DNA of 64,000 nucleotides from JBCCGG01 sp039029395. GTDB taxonomy: Bacteria > Pseudomonadota > Alphaproteobacteria > Kiloniellales > JAKSDN01. The notes under the pieces are model-generated. The model was not told the DNA's origin. It did no database searches and saw only the letters and a list, made by a program, of their open reading frames with translations. Shown piece after piece: positions 17,300-25,651 of the stretch (position 1 is its first letter; each line of letters opens with the position of its first letter). The DNA lies in assembly GCA_039029395.1 (NCBI GenBank), contig JBCCGG010000002.1, positions 1 through 64,000 on the forward strand, read 5' to 3'. Both the position numbers and the translations under genes were made by a program.

Positions 17300-17440
17300 T
17301 TACTGAGTCCAGTCGCTCGAGCCGTCTTCACCGACCACCACCTCGAAGTCGAAGTCCGTCTTCTGGCCCAGTGCGCTCGCGCCCGCCTGCTCGACAAAGG
17401 CCTCGTGATTGTAAGTCCGGACACAAACGCCGACTTTCAT
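17300..17440 (-). pseudogene. N-terminal fragment of a family 2 glycosyltransferase
   Basis: An ATG at 17440 opens a 46-codon frame starting MKVGVCVRTYNHEAFVEQA and ending VVVGEDGSSDWTQ, followed by TAA and then TAG. This is the first beta-alpha-beta unit of a GT2 (GT-A fold) nucleotide-sugar-binding domain (VRTYNHE ... EDGSSD). The rest of the catalytic domain, including any DXD, is missing in all frames downstream. It is a broken gene lying between the sulfotransferase and aprA. Confidence 0.7.
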
Positions 17441-17474
17441 GGCCCAGCGTCCTCGGGCGCCCTGCGACCCCCGC

Positions 17475-19319
17475 CTAATCGACGATGTGGTAGACCGGCG
17501 CCTTCTCCATCTCCCAGCTGTCGGACTCCTGGTCGTAGCGGGACAGGGTGAAGCAGTGCCAGTTGTCGTCGTCCAACTTGGGATGATCGGCGCGGTAGTA
17601 GTAGCCCGGCCAGCGGGTCTCCTCCCGGAACAGGGTGTGCTGAGTAACGCAGTCCGAGGCGATGACCCGGTGGCGCAACTCCCAGGCGCGCTGCAGCTGG
17701 TGCAGGTCCTCGGCCGCGACCTTCTGGACGTCCTCCTTAAGCATGGCCATCAGCTCGAGCCCGCGGGCCAACAGCACGTCGTTGGTGGTGTAGTGGGCGC
17801 TGATGCCACCGACATACTCGTCCATCAGCTTCTCGAGCCGCTGCAGGCCGTGAATCGGTAGGAGGTAGCTCGGCGAGACGGTGCCGGCGACGATCTCGTT
17901 GCGGCCGATCTGGTAGTTCTCCATGGGCTCGAAGACGGTCTTCTCCAGATTCTGGACTTCCGTCTCGCTGACCTGGGGTCCGTCGTTCCCTAAGTCGTTG
18001 ACGTAGTTGACCGCGGCCTTGGCGGCGATCCGGCCTTCGGTGAAGGAGCCGGAAGAGAACTTGTGGGCGGTGCCGCCGATCGTGTCGCCGGCGCCGAACA
18101 GGCCGTCGACGGTCATCATCCGGTTGTAGCCCCACTGGTACTCGTCGGGCGCGTAGTCCGCTGGCCCGCTTGCCCAGGCGCCGGAGCAGGTCGCATGGGA
18201 GCCCATGACGTAGGGCTCGGATGTGGTGAGCTCCGGATTGGTGTGCTTGGGATCGATATTTTGCGAGGCCCAGACCACCGCCTGGCCGATCGTCATGCCG
18301 AGGAAGTTCTCCCAGCCGACGGTCTCCAGGTGCGGATTCTGGAAGGCCTCCTTGGTGACCATGCGGATCGGCCCGCGGCCGGCCTTGACCTCCTCGAGAA
18401 TCGCGTGGTTGCGCAAACAGGTCGGCACCGGGTGCCGGTCGATGTAGTCGCCGACCAGGCTCTTGGTGTGCTCGTACCAGTTGGACTCGTACTCGTTGCC
18501 GTAGGCGTTTTCCGTATAGGTCTTGAGGTGCAGGAAGTAAGCGCCGACCGGGCCGTAGCCGTCCTTGAAGCGGGTCAGGACGATGCGGTTTTCCATCTGG
18601 GTCATCTTGGCGCCGAGCAGGATCGGCAAGGCGTAGGCCGAGGCGCTACTCCAGGGCGCGTACCAGGTCCGCCCCATGCCCTCGCCCACCGAGCGCGGCT
18701 TGAAGATGTGCGAGGCGCCGCCGGCACAGACGATCGTCGCCTTGGCGCGAAACACGTAGAAATCACCTGTGCGCACGTTGAAGCCGACCGCGCCGGCGAC
18801 CCGGTTGGGCTTCGAGCTGTCGCTCAGCAGGTGGGTTACCATGATCCGGTTGTAGACTTCGCTGGCGGACTTGCGGGCGGCTTCGGCGACGATCGGCTTG
18901 TAGCTCTCGCCGTGGATCATGATCTGCCACTTGCCTTCGCGCTGATAGCGCCCGGTCTCCGGGTCCCGCATCATCGGGAGGCCCCATTCCTCGAACTTGT
19001 GCACCGTGGAATCCACGTGGCGCGCGATGTCGTAGCCCAGGTCCTCGCGCACCAGGCCCATGAGGTCGTTGCGCGCGTAGCGCACGTGGTCCTCGGGCTG
19101 GTTCTCGTCCCACTGCATGCCCATGTAGCAGTTGATCGCGTAGAGCCCTTGCGCCACCGCGCCGCTGCGCTCGATATTGGCCTTCTCGACGCAGACGATC
19201 TTCAGGTCGCGGCCCCAGTAGCGAGATTCGTAGGTGGCGCCGCAGCCGGCCATGCCGCCGCCGACCACCAAGATGTCGGAGTCAACGTAGTGGGTCTTAC
19301 GGCGCGAAAACAGGCCCAT
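17475..19319 (-). CDS. aprA: Adenylylsulfate reductase alpha subunit AprA
   Basis: FAD-containing catalytic subunit of dissimilatory APS reductase, 614 residues. In sulfur oxidisers it works in reverse, joining sulfite and AMP to APS. The FAD-binding motif DILVVGGGMAGCGA is at 15-28. The AprA blocks ANIERSGAVAQGLYAINCY, RNDLMGLVREDL, GEGMGRTWYAPWSSASAYA and GAGDTIGGTAHKFSSGSF are intact. The start overlaps the aprB stop by one base. Context with aprB, aprM and sat favours oxidation. Direction cannot be read from aprA alone, and no dsr genes are in view. Confidence 0.97.
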   Translation of the reverse strand: MGLFSRRKTHYVDSDILVVGGGMAGCGATYESRYWGRDLKIVCVEKANIERSGAVAQGLYAINCYMGMQWDENQPEDHVRYARNDLMGLVREDLGYDIARHVDSTVHKFEEWGLPMMRDPETGRYQREGKWQIMIHGESYKPIVAEAARKSASEVYNRIMVTHLLSDSSKPNRVAGAVGFNVRTGDFYVFRAKATIVCAGGASHIFKPRSVGEGMGRTWYAPWSSASAYALPILLGAKMTQMENRIVLTRFKDGYGPVGAYFLHLKTYTENAYGNEYESNWYEHTKSLVGDYIDRHPVPTCLRNHAILEEVKAGRGPIRMVTKEAFQNPHLETVGWENFLGMTIGQAVVWASQNIDPKHTNPELTTSEPYVMGSHATCSGAWASGPADYAPDEYQWGYNRMMTVDGLFGAGDTIGGTAHKFSSGSFTEGRIAAKAAVNYVNDLGNDGPQVSETEVQNLEKTVFEPMENYQIGRNEIVAGTVSPSYLLPIHGLQRLEKLMDEYVGGISAHYTTNDVLLARGLELMAMLKEDVQKVAAEDLHQLQRAWELRHRVIASDCVTQHTLFREETRWPGYYYRADHPKLDDDNWHCFTLSRYDQESDSWEMEKAPVYHIVD

Positions 19320-19783
19320 CAGACGACCCCCTGCTTCAGCTGATCGGGCTTCAGCGCGGGCAGCCCGCTCTCGATGTTGAGGGCGTCCGGCTCGTGCGCG
19401 AGCTCCTGAGACTTGAAGTCCTCTTGGCTTGGCCTGTCGTACTCGGCCGGCCCTTTGATCGAGCCCCAGGGCGTGGTTCGGATCGGCGAGACGAAGTCCT
19501 TCTCCCGGCCGTCGCGAAACTTCACCTTCCAGGAGATCGTGCCCTTGGCCTCCTCGCGCAGCGCCCTCACGCTGTGGCCCAGGGGTGCGAAGTCGGCATA
19601 GCCTCGGGCGTCAATCGCGTTTTGCGGGCAGGCCTTCACACAGGAGTAGCATTCCCAGCACATGTTCGGCTCGATGTTGAGCGCGCGCCGATAGGTCGGG
19701 TCGATGTGCATGATGTCTGACGGGCAGATATCGACGCAGTGTCCGCATCCGTCGCAACGGGTCATATAAACGAAAGTAGGCAT
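19319..19783 (-). CDS. aprB: Adenylylsulfate reductase beta subunit AprB
   Basis: Electron-transfer subunit with two 4Fe-4S clusters, 154 residues. The cysteines are C10, C13, C16, C20 (CDGCGHCVDICP) and C42, C45, C48, C52 (CWECYSCVKACP). The C-terminal extension with SPIRTTPWGSIKG wraps around AprA in known structures. It sits directly upstream of aprA and 43 nt after aprM. Confidence 0.97.
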   Translation of the reverse strand: MPTFVYMTRCDGCGHCVDICPSDIMHIDPTYRRALNIEPNMCWECYSCVKACPQNAIDARGYADFAPLGHSVRALREEAKGTISWKVKFRDGREKDFVSPIRTTPWGSIKGPAEYDRPSQEDFKSQELAHEPDALNIESGLPALKPDQLKQGVV

Positions 19784-19826
19784 GACAGTCCCTTATCTCC
19801 TGTTTCGAAGGCCGGCGATGGGCGGA

Positions 19827-20612
19827 CTAGTAGTGTCGAGGCTGGCGTCGCGCGCTGCCGAACTGCTCCGGCTTGTCGGCCGGCAGCGGCAGATTGCTCC
19901 GCGAGCCGTTCGCGTCCTCCACCCGCTTTTGAAGGGCGGCTGCGGGCTTGAAAAACATGTGCGAGAACTTGGACCAGGGCACCGAGCCGAACAGCACCGT
20001 GGTGGCTATCAGGTAGAGTCCGAGGAACACGCCCGCCCCGCCGCTGCCCGCTGTCTGCAGCACGGCCCAAATCAGGCCGAAGGTAACGCTGGCCAAAAGG
20101 GAGAGGATGAAGAGGTCCGCGCGCACCACGCGGAATGGGGGGTGGCCTTCGCTCGCCACGTCGACCCGGATAAAGAACCAGAACCAATAGCCGCCGCCGC
20201 AGACCATTAGGGCGCCGAGATACCACAGCAGCGTCAAGAGCGCCGGCGTCGCGGCCTCTGGATTGGCATAGCCGAACACCATGATAACGGTTGTGATGAC
20301 ATAGAGCAGAAAACCATACATCGTCAGAAGGTGGGCAACCCGGCGCCGGGGATTGCAGAACTCGCCGGAGGTCATCACGTCCACGACCGCGGTTTGAACC
20401 GCCAGGGCCGCCACTTGGCCGCCGCCGACGTCCTTCGTTCCCTTGCTCTTCGCGTTGCGCCAATTGTTGAAAAAGTATATCGCGCTCTTCTTATGATAAA
20501 TGTCGAACAACGTGCCGCCTGCCACCAGTAGAATCATGACGACGACGTAGGTCTGCATCAATGCGGGCGATAAGGATGCCGCAAGATCTGCGAATGGATT
20601 GCTGGTGAACAT
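19827..20612 (-). CDS. aprM: APS-reductase-associated membrane protein AprM
   Basis: 261 residues from the ATG at 20612 (MFTSNPFADLAAS). About five to six hydrophobic segments are present, and the C-terminus is basic. Membrane proteins of this kind precede aprBA in several sulfur oxidisers and are thought to anchor the enzyme and pass electrons to the quinone pool in place of QmoABC. A start 42 codons upstream is open but has an unlikely polar N-terminus. The assignment as AprM rests on topology, the CNPRRRVAHLLTMYGFLLY block and gene order. Confidence 0.85.
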   Translation of the reverse strand: MFTSNPFADLAASLSPALMQTYVVVMILLVAGGTLFDIYHKKSAIYFFNNWRNAKSKGTKDVGGGQVAALAVQTAVVDVMTSGEFCNPRRRVAHLLTMYGFLLYVITTVIMVFGYANPEAATPALLTLLWYLGALMVCGGGYWFWFFIRVDVASEGHPPFRVVRADLFILSLLASVTFGLIWAVLQTAGSGGAGVFLGLYLIATTVLFGSVPWSKFSHMFFKPAAALQKRVEDANGSRSNLPLPADKPEQFGSARRQPRHY

Positions 20613-20913
20613 TAAGTCGCGGTCCCCCCGGTTAAACTTTTCTTGCTTGGGCCGATTGTGAGCGAACTGCAATGGCCGTTCAACCCCGACCTTGGTTGGG
20701 CCTATGTTTTGACCGGAACTGGCCTGTTCTAAGGTCACGTTGGTCCGAAAAGACTGCGCGAATATTGTAGTGGTCCTGCTGGTTCTATCTCAAATGATGA
20801 GTCTAGCGTTTCAACCACTTTGACGCTGCGCCCCTTCACACATTGGACGAGCAGGCTGTCCAAATGTGCGGCCATTGGGTTTAATGGGGCTTGTCGCTGG
20901 AAGGGGGGATAAG
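20613..20913. other. Divergent aprM/sat intergenic region
   Basis: About 300 nt shared by the apr genes (minus) and sat (plus). It holds an imperfect inverted repeat (20839-20868) close to sat. A TTGAAC...CACAAT pair with 17-nt spacing on the minus strand, about 40-70 nt upstream of aprM, is a weak promoter candidate. No gene is seen. Confidence 0.5.
20839..20868. promoter_or_regulatory. Imperfect inverted repeat upstream of sat
   Basis: CACATTGGAC (20839-20848) and GTCCAAATGTG (20858-20868) are reverse complements apart from one inserted A, with a 9-nt spacer. Centred about 60 nt before the sat ATG, it could be a dimeric-regulator operator controlling the divergent sat and apr units, or a leader hairpin. 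Confidence 0.4.
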
Positions 20914-22092
20914 ATGTCGAAACTGGTGCCGCCTCATGGCGGGGAAGCGCTGAAACCGCTGCTCCTGGCCGAGCCGGAGCGCGCGGACGAGTTGGCGCGC
21001 GCCCGTAGCCTGCCCTCGGTGCCGCTCTCGAGTCGTGAAGTCTCCGATCTCTTCATGCTTGGCATGGGCGCCTATACGCCGCTCGACGGCTTCATGGGCG
21101 TGGCCGACTGGCGCGGCTGCTGCGACGACATGGCGCTGGAAAACGGCCTTTTCTGGCCGATCCCGATCACCCTGTCGGCCGGAAAGCCATTGGCCGACAG
21201 CCTCCAGATTGGCCAGGACGTCGCGCTCGCCGACGGCGCCAGCGGCGACCCGCTGGCGATCCTGCGCTTGACCGAAAAGTACGAGATCGACAAGGACCAC
21301 GAGGCGGCGAAGGTCTACGGCACGACCGATAGCGCCCATCCAGGTGTCCAGAAGATACTCGACCAAGGCCCGGTCAATCTGGCCGGCCCGGTCGCCGTGC
21401 TCTCTGAAGGTCACTTCCCCGAAACATACGGCGGGCTCTACCGGCGCCCGGCCGAGACCCGCGCCCTGTTCCAGGAGAAAGGCTGGTCGAGCGTCGCGGC
21501 CTTCCAGACCCGCAACCCCATGCACCGGAGCCACGAGTATCTCGCCAAGATCGCGGTCGAGATCTGCGACGGGGTCTTGATCCACCAGGTGCTGGGCGCG
21601 CTCAAGCCCGGCGACATTCCGGCCGAGGTGCGGGTCGAGGCGATCGACACGCTGGTCGAGAACTACTTCGTGCCGGGCACTGTGATCCAAGCCGGCTACC
21701 CCATCGAGATGCGCTATGCCGGGCCGCGCGAGGCCCTGCTCCACGCTCTCTTCCGGCAAAACTTCGGCTGTTCCCACCTGGTGGTCGGGCGCGACCATGC
21801 CGGGGTCGGCGACTACTACGGCCCGTTCGACGCCCATCATATTTTTGATGAGATCCCAAAGGGCGCTCTGGAGACCCTGCCGCTCAAGATCGACATCACC
21901 TTCTACTGCTACAGGTGCGATGGCATGGCGACCGGTCGCACCTGCCCGCACGACGGCACCGACCGCCTCAGCGTCTCGGGCACCCGCTTGCGGGAGATGT
22001 TCGCCGAACACGAAAAGGTACCCCACGAGTTCAGCCGCCCGGAGGTGCTGGCCGTGCTGCAGCGCTACTACGACGGGCTCAAGGCCGATTGA
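20914..22092 (+). CDS. sat: Sulfate adenylyltransferase (ATP sulfurylase) Sat
   Basis: Converts APS plus pyrophosphate to ATP plus sulfate in the oxidative direction, giving substrate-level ATP. It has 392 residues from the ATG at 20914, preceded by AAGGGGGG. The motifs AAFQTRNPMHRSHEYLAK (QTRNPxHxxHE) and VGRDHAGVGDYYGPFDA are intact, and FYCYRCDGMATGRTCPH carries the cysteines seen in homo-oligomeric prokaryotic Sat. It lacks an APS kinase domain, as expected for the dissimilatory form. It is divergent from aprM-aprB-aprA. Confidence 0.96.
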   Translation: MSKLVPPHGGEALKPLLLAEPERADELARARSLPSVPLSSREVSDLFMLGMGAYTPLDGFMGVADWRGCCDDMALENGLFWPIPITLSAGKPLADSLQIGQDVALADGASGDPLAILRLTEKYEIDKDHEAAKVYGTTDSAHPGVQKILDQGPVNLAGPVAVLSEGHFPETYGGLYRRPAETRALFQEKGWSSVAAFQTRNPMHRSHEYLAKIAVEICDGVLIHQVLGALKPGDIPAEVRVEAIDTLVENYFVPGTVIQAGYPIEMRYAGPREALLHALFRQNFGCSHLVVGRDHAGVGDYYGPFDAHHIFDEIPKGALETLPLKIDITFYCYRCDGMATGRTCPHDGTDRLSVSGTRLREMFAEHEKVPHEFSRPEVLAVLQRYYDGLKAD

Positions 22093-22411
22093 GCACCTGC
22101 GGCATCGATTCGGACTGTGAAAAAATTAATGGCGATCCGGGCCGGGATCGGCGTAAGCTTCAATGAGCTTGTATACCTATTCCGTTTGACCGCATCGGTA
22201 AGGAGAGGGCAACGCCAGCGGTCGCCGGACGCGCCGGTCAAAATTGACGGTCCGGCAGGGCTCAACTGAAACAATGGAAACACGATAGGGGCTGACTCGC
22301 GGTCAAACTGAAACAATTCCTGGCTATATCCGGCGCGGAACCAAGATATTGGCGGCGAGCGCTCATACCTAGTGATACGCCGCCCGGCAACACAACCAAG
22401 GGAGTGAAGCA
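22093..22411. other. Intergenic region between sat and the OsmC gene
   Basis: No gene is seen in 319 nt. It holds a small palindrome GTCAA-AA-TTGAC (centred near 22252) and a 12-bp direct repeat AACTGAAACAAT at 22264-22275 and 22306-22317, spaced by 42 nt (four helical turns). These could be activator-binding sites for the osmC transcription unit. No clear terminator for sat is visible. Confidence 0.4.
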
Positions 22412-22972
22412 ATGTCCGAAACCGAAAGCTCAGTGAACAACGGTGTCAACGTCGAAGCCCTGGTCGCCGCGCGCGAGGCGCTCACGGACGCGCCCCAGGC
22501 GGCCCAATTCAAATGGCGCGCCGCCTGCGAATGGAAGAACGGCACCCACAGCCACTCCACCGTCGAGGGCTTCTTCGGCCTAGGCGAGGAGCAGGCCCGC
22601 ACGAAGACCTTCACCTTCGATTCCGACCATCCGGAGGTCTTCGCCTCCGAGGATATCGGCGCCACGCCGGTGGAATACGTGTTGGTCGGCCTTGCCAGCT
22701 GCCTGACCGCCGGTGTCGCCGCCGTCGCCCAGTACCGGGACATCCAGCTCAACAAGGTCACCGCGACCATCGAGGGTGACATGGACTTGCAAGGCATCCT
22801 GGGCATCGACGGCGATGTGCGCAACGGCTTCGACGGCATCAAGGTGACCTACGATATCGATGCCGATGCCAGCAAGGAGGACATCGAGGCCCTGGTCGCC
22901 CAGTCCCAGAAGCGCTCGGCGGTCTACGACATCGTAACCAATCCGACAAATGTGACCGTCGACGTGAAATAA
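22412..22972 (+). CDS. OsmC/Ohr family protein with a single conserved cysteine
   Basis: 186 residues with the OsmC fold: FKWRAACEWKNGTHSHSTVEGF, then GATPVEYVLVGLASCLTAG with the first peroxidatic-type cysteine at C97. The position where Ohr/OsmC enzymes carry the second cysteine (xCPV) reads QKRSAVYD, so Ser169 probably replaces it. Family members reduce organic hydroperoxides, and this variant might instead bind thiols or use an external thiol partner. It leads the sulfur-organic gene run that follows and has a GGGAG ribosome-binding site. Confidence 0.85.
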   Translation: MSETESSVNNGVNVEALVAAREALTDAPQAAQFKWRAACEWKNGTHSHSTVEGFFGLGEEQARTKTFTFDSDHPEVFASEDIGATPVEYVLVGLASCLTAGVAAVAQYRDIQLNKVTATIEGDMDLQGILGIDGDVRNGFDGIKVTYDIDADASKEDIEALVAQSQKRSAVYDIVTNPTNVTVDVK

Positions 22973-23028
22973 GGCGTCTCAGCGCAGTCTCTGAAGGAGT
23001 CGGAGCCGTTCGTAGAACCTCCACCGTC

Positions 23029-24264
23029 GTGATCGGCGCCGGGCACGCCGGGCTCGCCATGAGCCGGTGCCTCGCCGATCGCTCAATCGACCACGTCGTG
23101 CTGGAGCGCGGCGAGGTTGCCAATTCCTGGCGCACGGAGCGCTGGGACTCTCTTCGTTTGTTGACGCCGAACTGGCAAAGCCGCCTACCGGGCTTCGGCT
23201 ACGGGGGCAACGACCCGGACGGCTACCGCAACATGACCGAGACCATCGCCTTCCTGGACCGCTATGCCGAAGTCATCGCGGCGCCGGTCGAGACCCACTG
23301 CAGGGTGACCTCGGTCAAGCAGGCCGACGGCGGCTATCTGGTGGAAAGCGAGGGCGGCGACTGGCGCGCCAAGACCGTTGTCATGGCAAGCGGCGCCTGC
23401 AACATACCGAGCTTGCCCAAGGTGGCGGACAAGGTGCCGGCCGAAATCTACACAGTCTCGCCCATGGACTACCGCAACCCGGATCAGCTGCCCGAGGGCG
23501 GCGTGCTGGTGGTCGGCGCCTCGGCCAGCGGCACCCAGCTGGCCTACGAGATCCACCGCTCGGGCCGGCCTGTGACGATCTCGGTCGGCGAGCACATTCG
23601 CGCGCCGCGGGTCTACCGCGGCAAGGATATCGAGTGGTGGATGGACGTAGCCGGCGTGCACGACGAGCGCTACGACGAGATCGACGACATCAAGCGGGCC
23701 CGCCGGGTACCGTCCCTGCAGCTGACCGGCTCGGACGAGCGCATGACCCTTGATCTCAATCTCTTGACCGCAATGGGCGTCAAGCTGGTCGGGCGCCTGG
23801 CCGGCTTCAACGAGACCAAGGCCCAGTTCTCTGGCTCTCTGCGCAATCAATGCGCGCTCTCGGACCTCAAGATGAACCGCCTCCTGACCTTGATCGACGA
23901 GTGGGCGACCGAGAACGGGTTGGACGGCGAGCACGCGCCGGCGCACCGGTTGGAGCCGACGGCGGTTGAGGACTCACCGCCCCTGTTGCTCGACCTCAAG
24001 GCCGCCAACATTCGCTCGATCATCTGGGCCAGCGGCTTCCGGCCGGACACCTCCTGGCTCGAGGTGCCGGTCTTCGACCGCAAGGGCCAGGTGCGCCACG
24101 ACGGCGGCGTGGTCGAGGCGCCGGGCCTTTATCTCATGGGCCTGCAGTTCTTGCGCCGGCGCAAGTCCGCGCTGATCGACGGCGCCGGCGACGACGCGCG
24201 CGATCTGAGCGATCATCTGCTATCCTACTTGAATGGCGAGGTGCCGCAGAGTCGCCAAGCCTGA
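23029..24264 (+). CDS. FAD-dependent flavin-monooxygenase-like oxidoreductase
   Basis: 411 residues from the GTG at 23029. It has a dinucleotide-binding GAGHAGLAMSRC at the start, EVANSWRTERWDSLRLLTPN typical of CzcO/FMO-like flavoproteins, and a second Rossmann motif VLVVGASASGTQLA. The first beta strand (RTSTVV) lies in frame upstream of the GTG. The only well-spaced start-like codon after GAAGGAG is GTT at 23008, so the true start is uncertain and a base change is possible. It stands before a methanethiol-oxidase homologue and could oxidise a sulfur or carbonyl substrate. Confidence 0.85.
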   Translation: MIGAGHAGLAMSRCLADRSIDHVVLERGEVANSWRTERWDSLRLLTPNWQSRLPGFGYGGNDPDGYRNMTETIAFLDRYAEVIAAPVETHCRVTSVKQADGGYLVESEGGDWRAKTVVMASGACNIPSLPKVADKVPAEIYTVSPMDYRNPDQLPEGGVLVVGASASGTQLAYEIHRSGRPVTISVGEHIRAPRVYRGKDIEWWMDVAGVHDERYDEIDDIKRARRVPSLQLTGSDERMTLDLNLLTAMGVKLVGRLAGFNETKAQFSGSLRNQCALSDLKMNRLLTLIDEWATENGLDGEHAPAHRLEPTAVEDSPPLLLDLKAANIRSIIWASGFRPDTSWLEVPVFDRKGQVRHDGGVVEAPGLYLMGLQFLRRRKSALIDGAGDDARDLSDHLLSYLNGEVPQSRQA

Positions 24265-24286
24265 AGCACCACGGGAAGGGATAAAT

Positions 24287-25651
24287 ATGGCCGAAAACGG
24301 CAATTCGGAGTGCTGCGGGCCGGGCTACGCCTCGCCGGCCGAAGCCATGAAGGCGCCGCGCGAGAAGCTGCTTTACACCGTGGCGCTCTACATCGGGACC
24401 GGCATCCAGAAGCCGGACTATCTGGCGACGATCGATGCCGATCCCGAGAGTCCGACCTACTCCCAGGTGATCAGCCGGCTCGAAATGCCGGGCATCGGCG
24501 ACGAGCTGCACCACACCGGATGGAATGCTTGCTCGTCGTGCCACCACGATGCCACCAAGGAGCGGCGATTCTTGATCGTGCCAGGCGTCCGCAGTTCCAA
24601 CCTGCATATCGTCGACTGCGCGAGCGACCCCAGTGCGCCGCGCCTGCACAAGGTGATCGACGGCGCCGAGATCAAAGCCAAGTGCAATCTCTCCGCGCCC
24701 CATACGATCCATTGTCTAGGCTCCGACATCATCATCTCCATGCTCGGCGACGCCCAGGGCGAGGCGCCCGGCGGCTTCCTGCACCTGGACGAGAACTTTG
24801 AGATCGTCGGGCGCTGGGAAAACGACATCACCGGCATGCTGTTCAATTACGATTTCTGGTACCAGCCGCGCCATAACGTGATGGTGTCCAGCGAATGGGC
24901 CGCGCCCAACACCTTCATGCCAGGCTTCGATCTGGAGGAGGTCGGCCACCTGAAGTACGGCCGGCGCCTGCACTTCTGGGACTTCGAAAAGAAGTCAATC
25001 GTCAAGACCCACTACCTGGGCGAGGACGGGCTGATCCCGCTCGAGGTACGCTTCCACCACAATCCGGACTCCCACCACGGCTTCTGCGGCGCCGCGCTCT
25101 CGGCCAACATCATCCACTGGTACAAAGAGGACGGCGAGTGGCTCTGGGAGAAGATCATCGACGTGGGGAACGAGCCCCACCCGGAATGGCCTATCCCAAT
25201 TCCCGGTGTGATCAGCGTGATCCTGATTTCCATGGACGACCGCTTCCTCTATTTCTGCAACTGGTTGCACGGCGACATCCGCCAGTACGACATCACCGAC
25301 CCCCACAAGCCGAAGCTGACCGGCCAGGTCTGGATGGGCGGCTTGCTCAACAAGGCGCCGACGGTCAACGGTCGCAAGATCACCGGCGGCCCCCAGATGA
25401 TCCAGCTCTCGCTCGACGGCAAGCGGCTTTATGTCACCACCTCCCTGTTCTCCACCTGGGACAACCAGTTCTATCCGGAAATCCGCCAGAACGGCGGCTG
25501 CCTGGTCATGGTCAACTGCGACACCGAGTCGGGCGGCATGGAGATCGACCAGGACTTCTTCGTCGACTTCGGCAAGGAGCCCAACGGCCCGGCGCGCTGC
25601 CACGAGACCCGCTATCCTGGCGGCGATTGCACCTCGGACATCTGGCTGTGA
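24287..25651 (+). CDS. Selenium-binding protein/methanethiol oxidase homologue (SELENBP1/MtoX family)
   Basis: 454 residues from the ATG at 24287 after GGAAGGG. It is strongly like human SELENBP1 from end to end: CGPGYASPAEAMKAPRE, DELHHTGWNACSSC (C82, C85; the human Se-binding Cys57 region), YDFWYQPRHNVMVSSEWAAP, SLDGKRLYVTTSL and the C-terminal RYPGGDCTSDIW. Characterised members oxidise methanethiol to formaldehyde, sulfide and peroxide with copper. No signal peptide is present, unlike periplasmic bacterial MtoX, and no sco or mauG maturation genes follow. The CSSCH here is a family feature, not a heme site. Its stop overlaps the ferredoxin start (GTGA). Confidence 0.92.
   Translation: MAENGNSECCGPGYASPAEAMKAPREKLLYTVALYIGTGIQKPDYLATIDADPESPTYSQVISRLEMPGIGDELHHTGWNACSSCHHDATKERRFLIVPGVRSSNLHIVDCASDPSAPRLHKVIDGAEIKAKCNLSAPHTIHCLGSDIIISMLGDAQGEAPGGFLHLDENFEIVGRWENDITGMLFNYDFWYQPRHNVMVSSEWAAPNTFMPGFDLEEVGHLKYGRRLHFWDFEKKSIVKTHYLGEDGLIPLEVRFHHNPDSHHGFCGAALSANIIHWYKEDGEWLWEKIIDVGNEPHPEWPIPIPGVISVILISMDDRFLYFCNWLHGDIRQYDITDPHKPKLTGQVWMGGLLNKAPTVNGRKITGGPQMIQLSLDGKRLYVTTSLFSTWDNQFYPEIRQNGGCLVMVNCDTESGGMEIDQDFFVDFGKEPNGPARCHETRYPGGDCTSDIWL

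Noticed and set aside
18063..19343. A 426-codon plus-strand frame opposite aprA
   Set aside because: It is antisense to an intact, strongly conserved aprA and has no family features.
24524..24544. CSSCH in the SELENBP1/MtoX homologue as a c-type heme site
   Set aside because: The cysteines match the conserved CSSC of SELENBP1 proteins, the protein lacks a signal peptide, and c-type heme is attached only in the periplasm.
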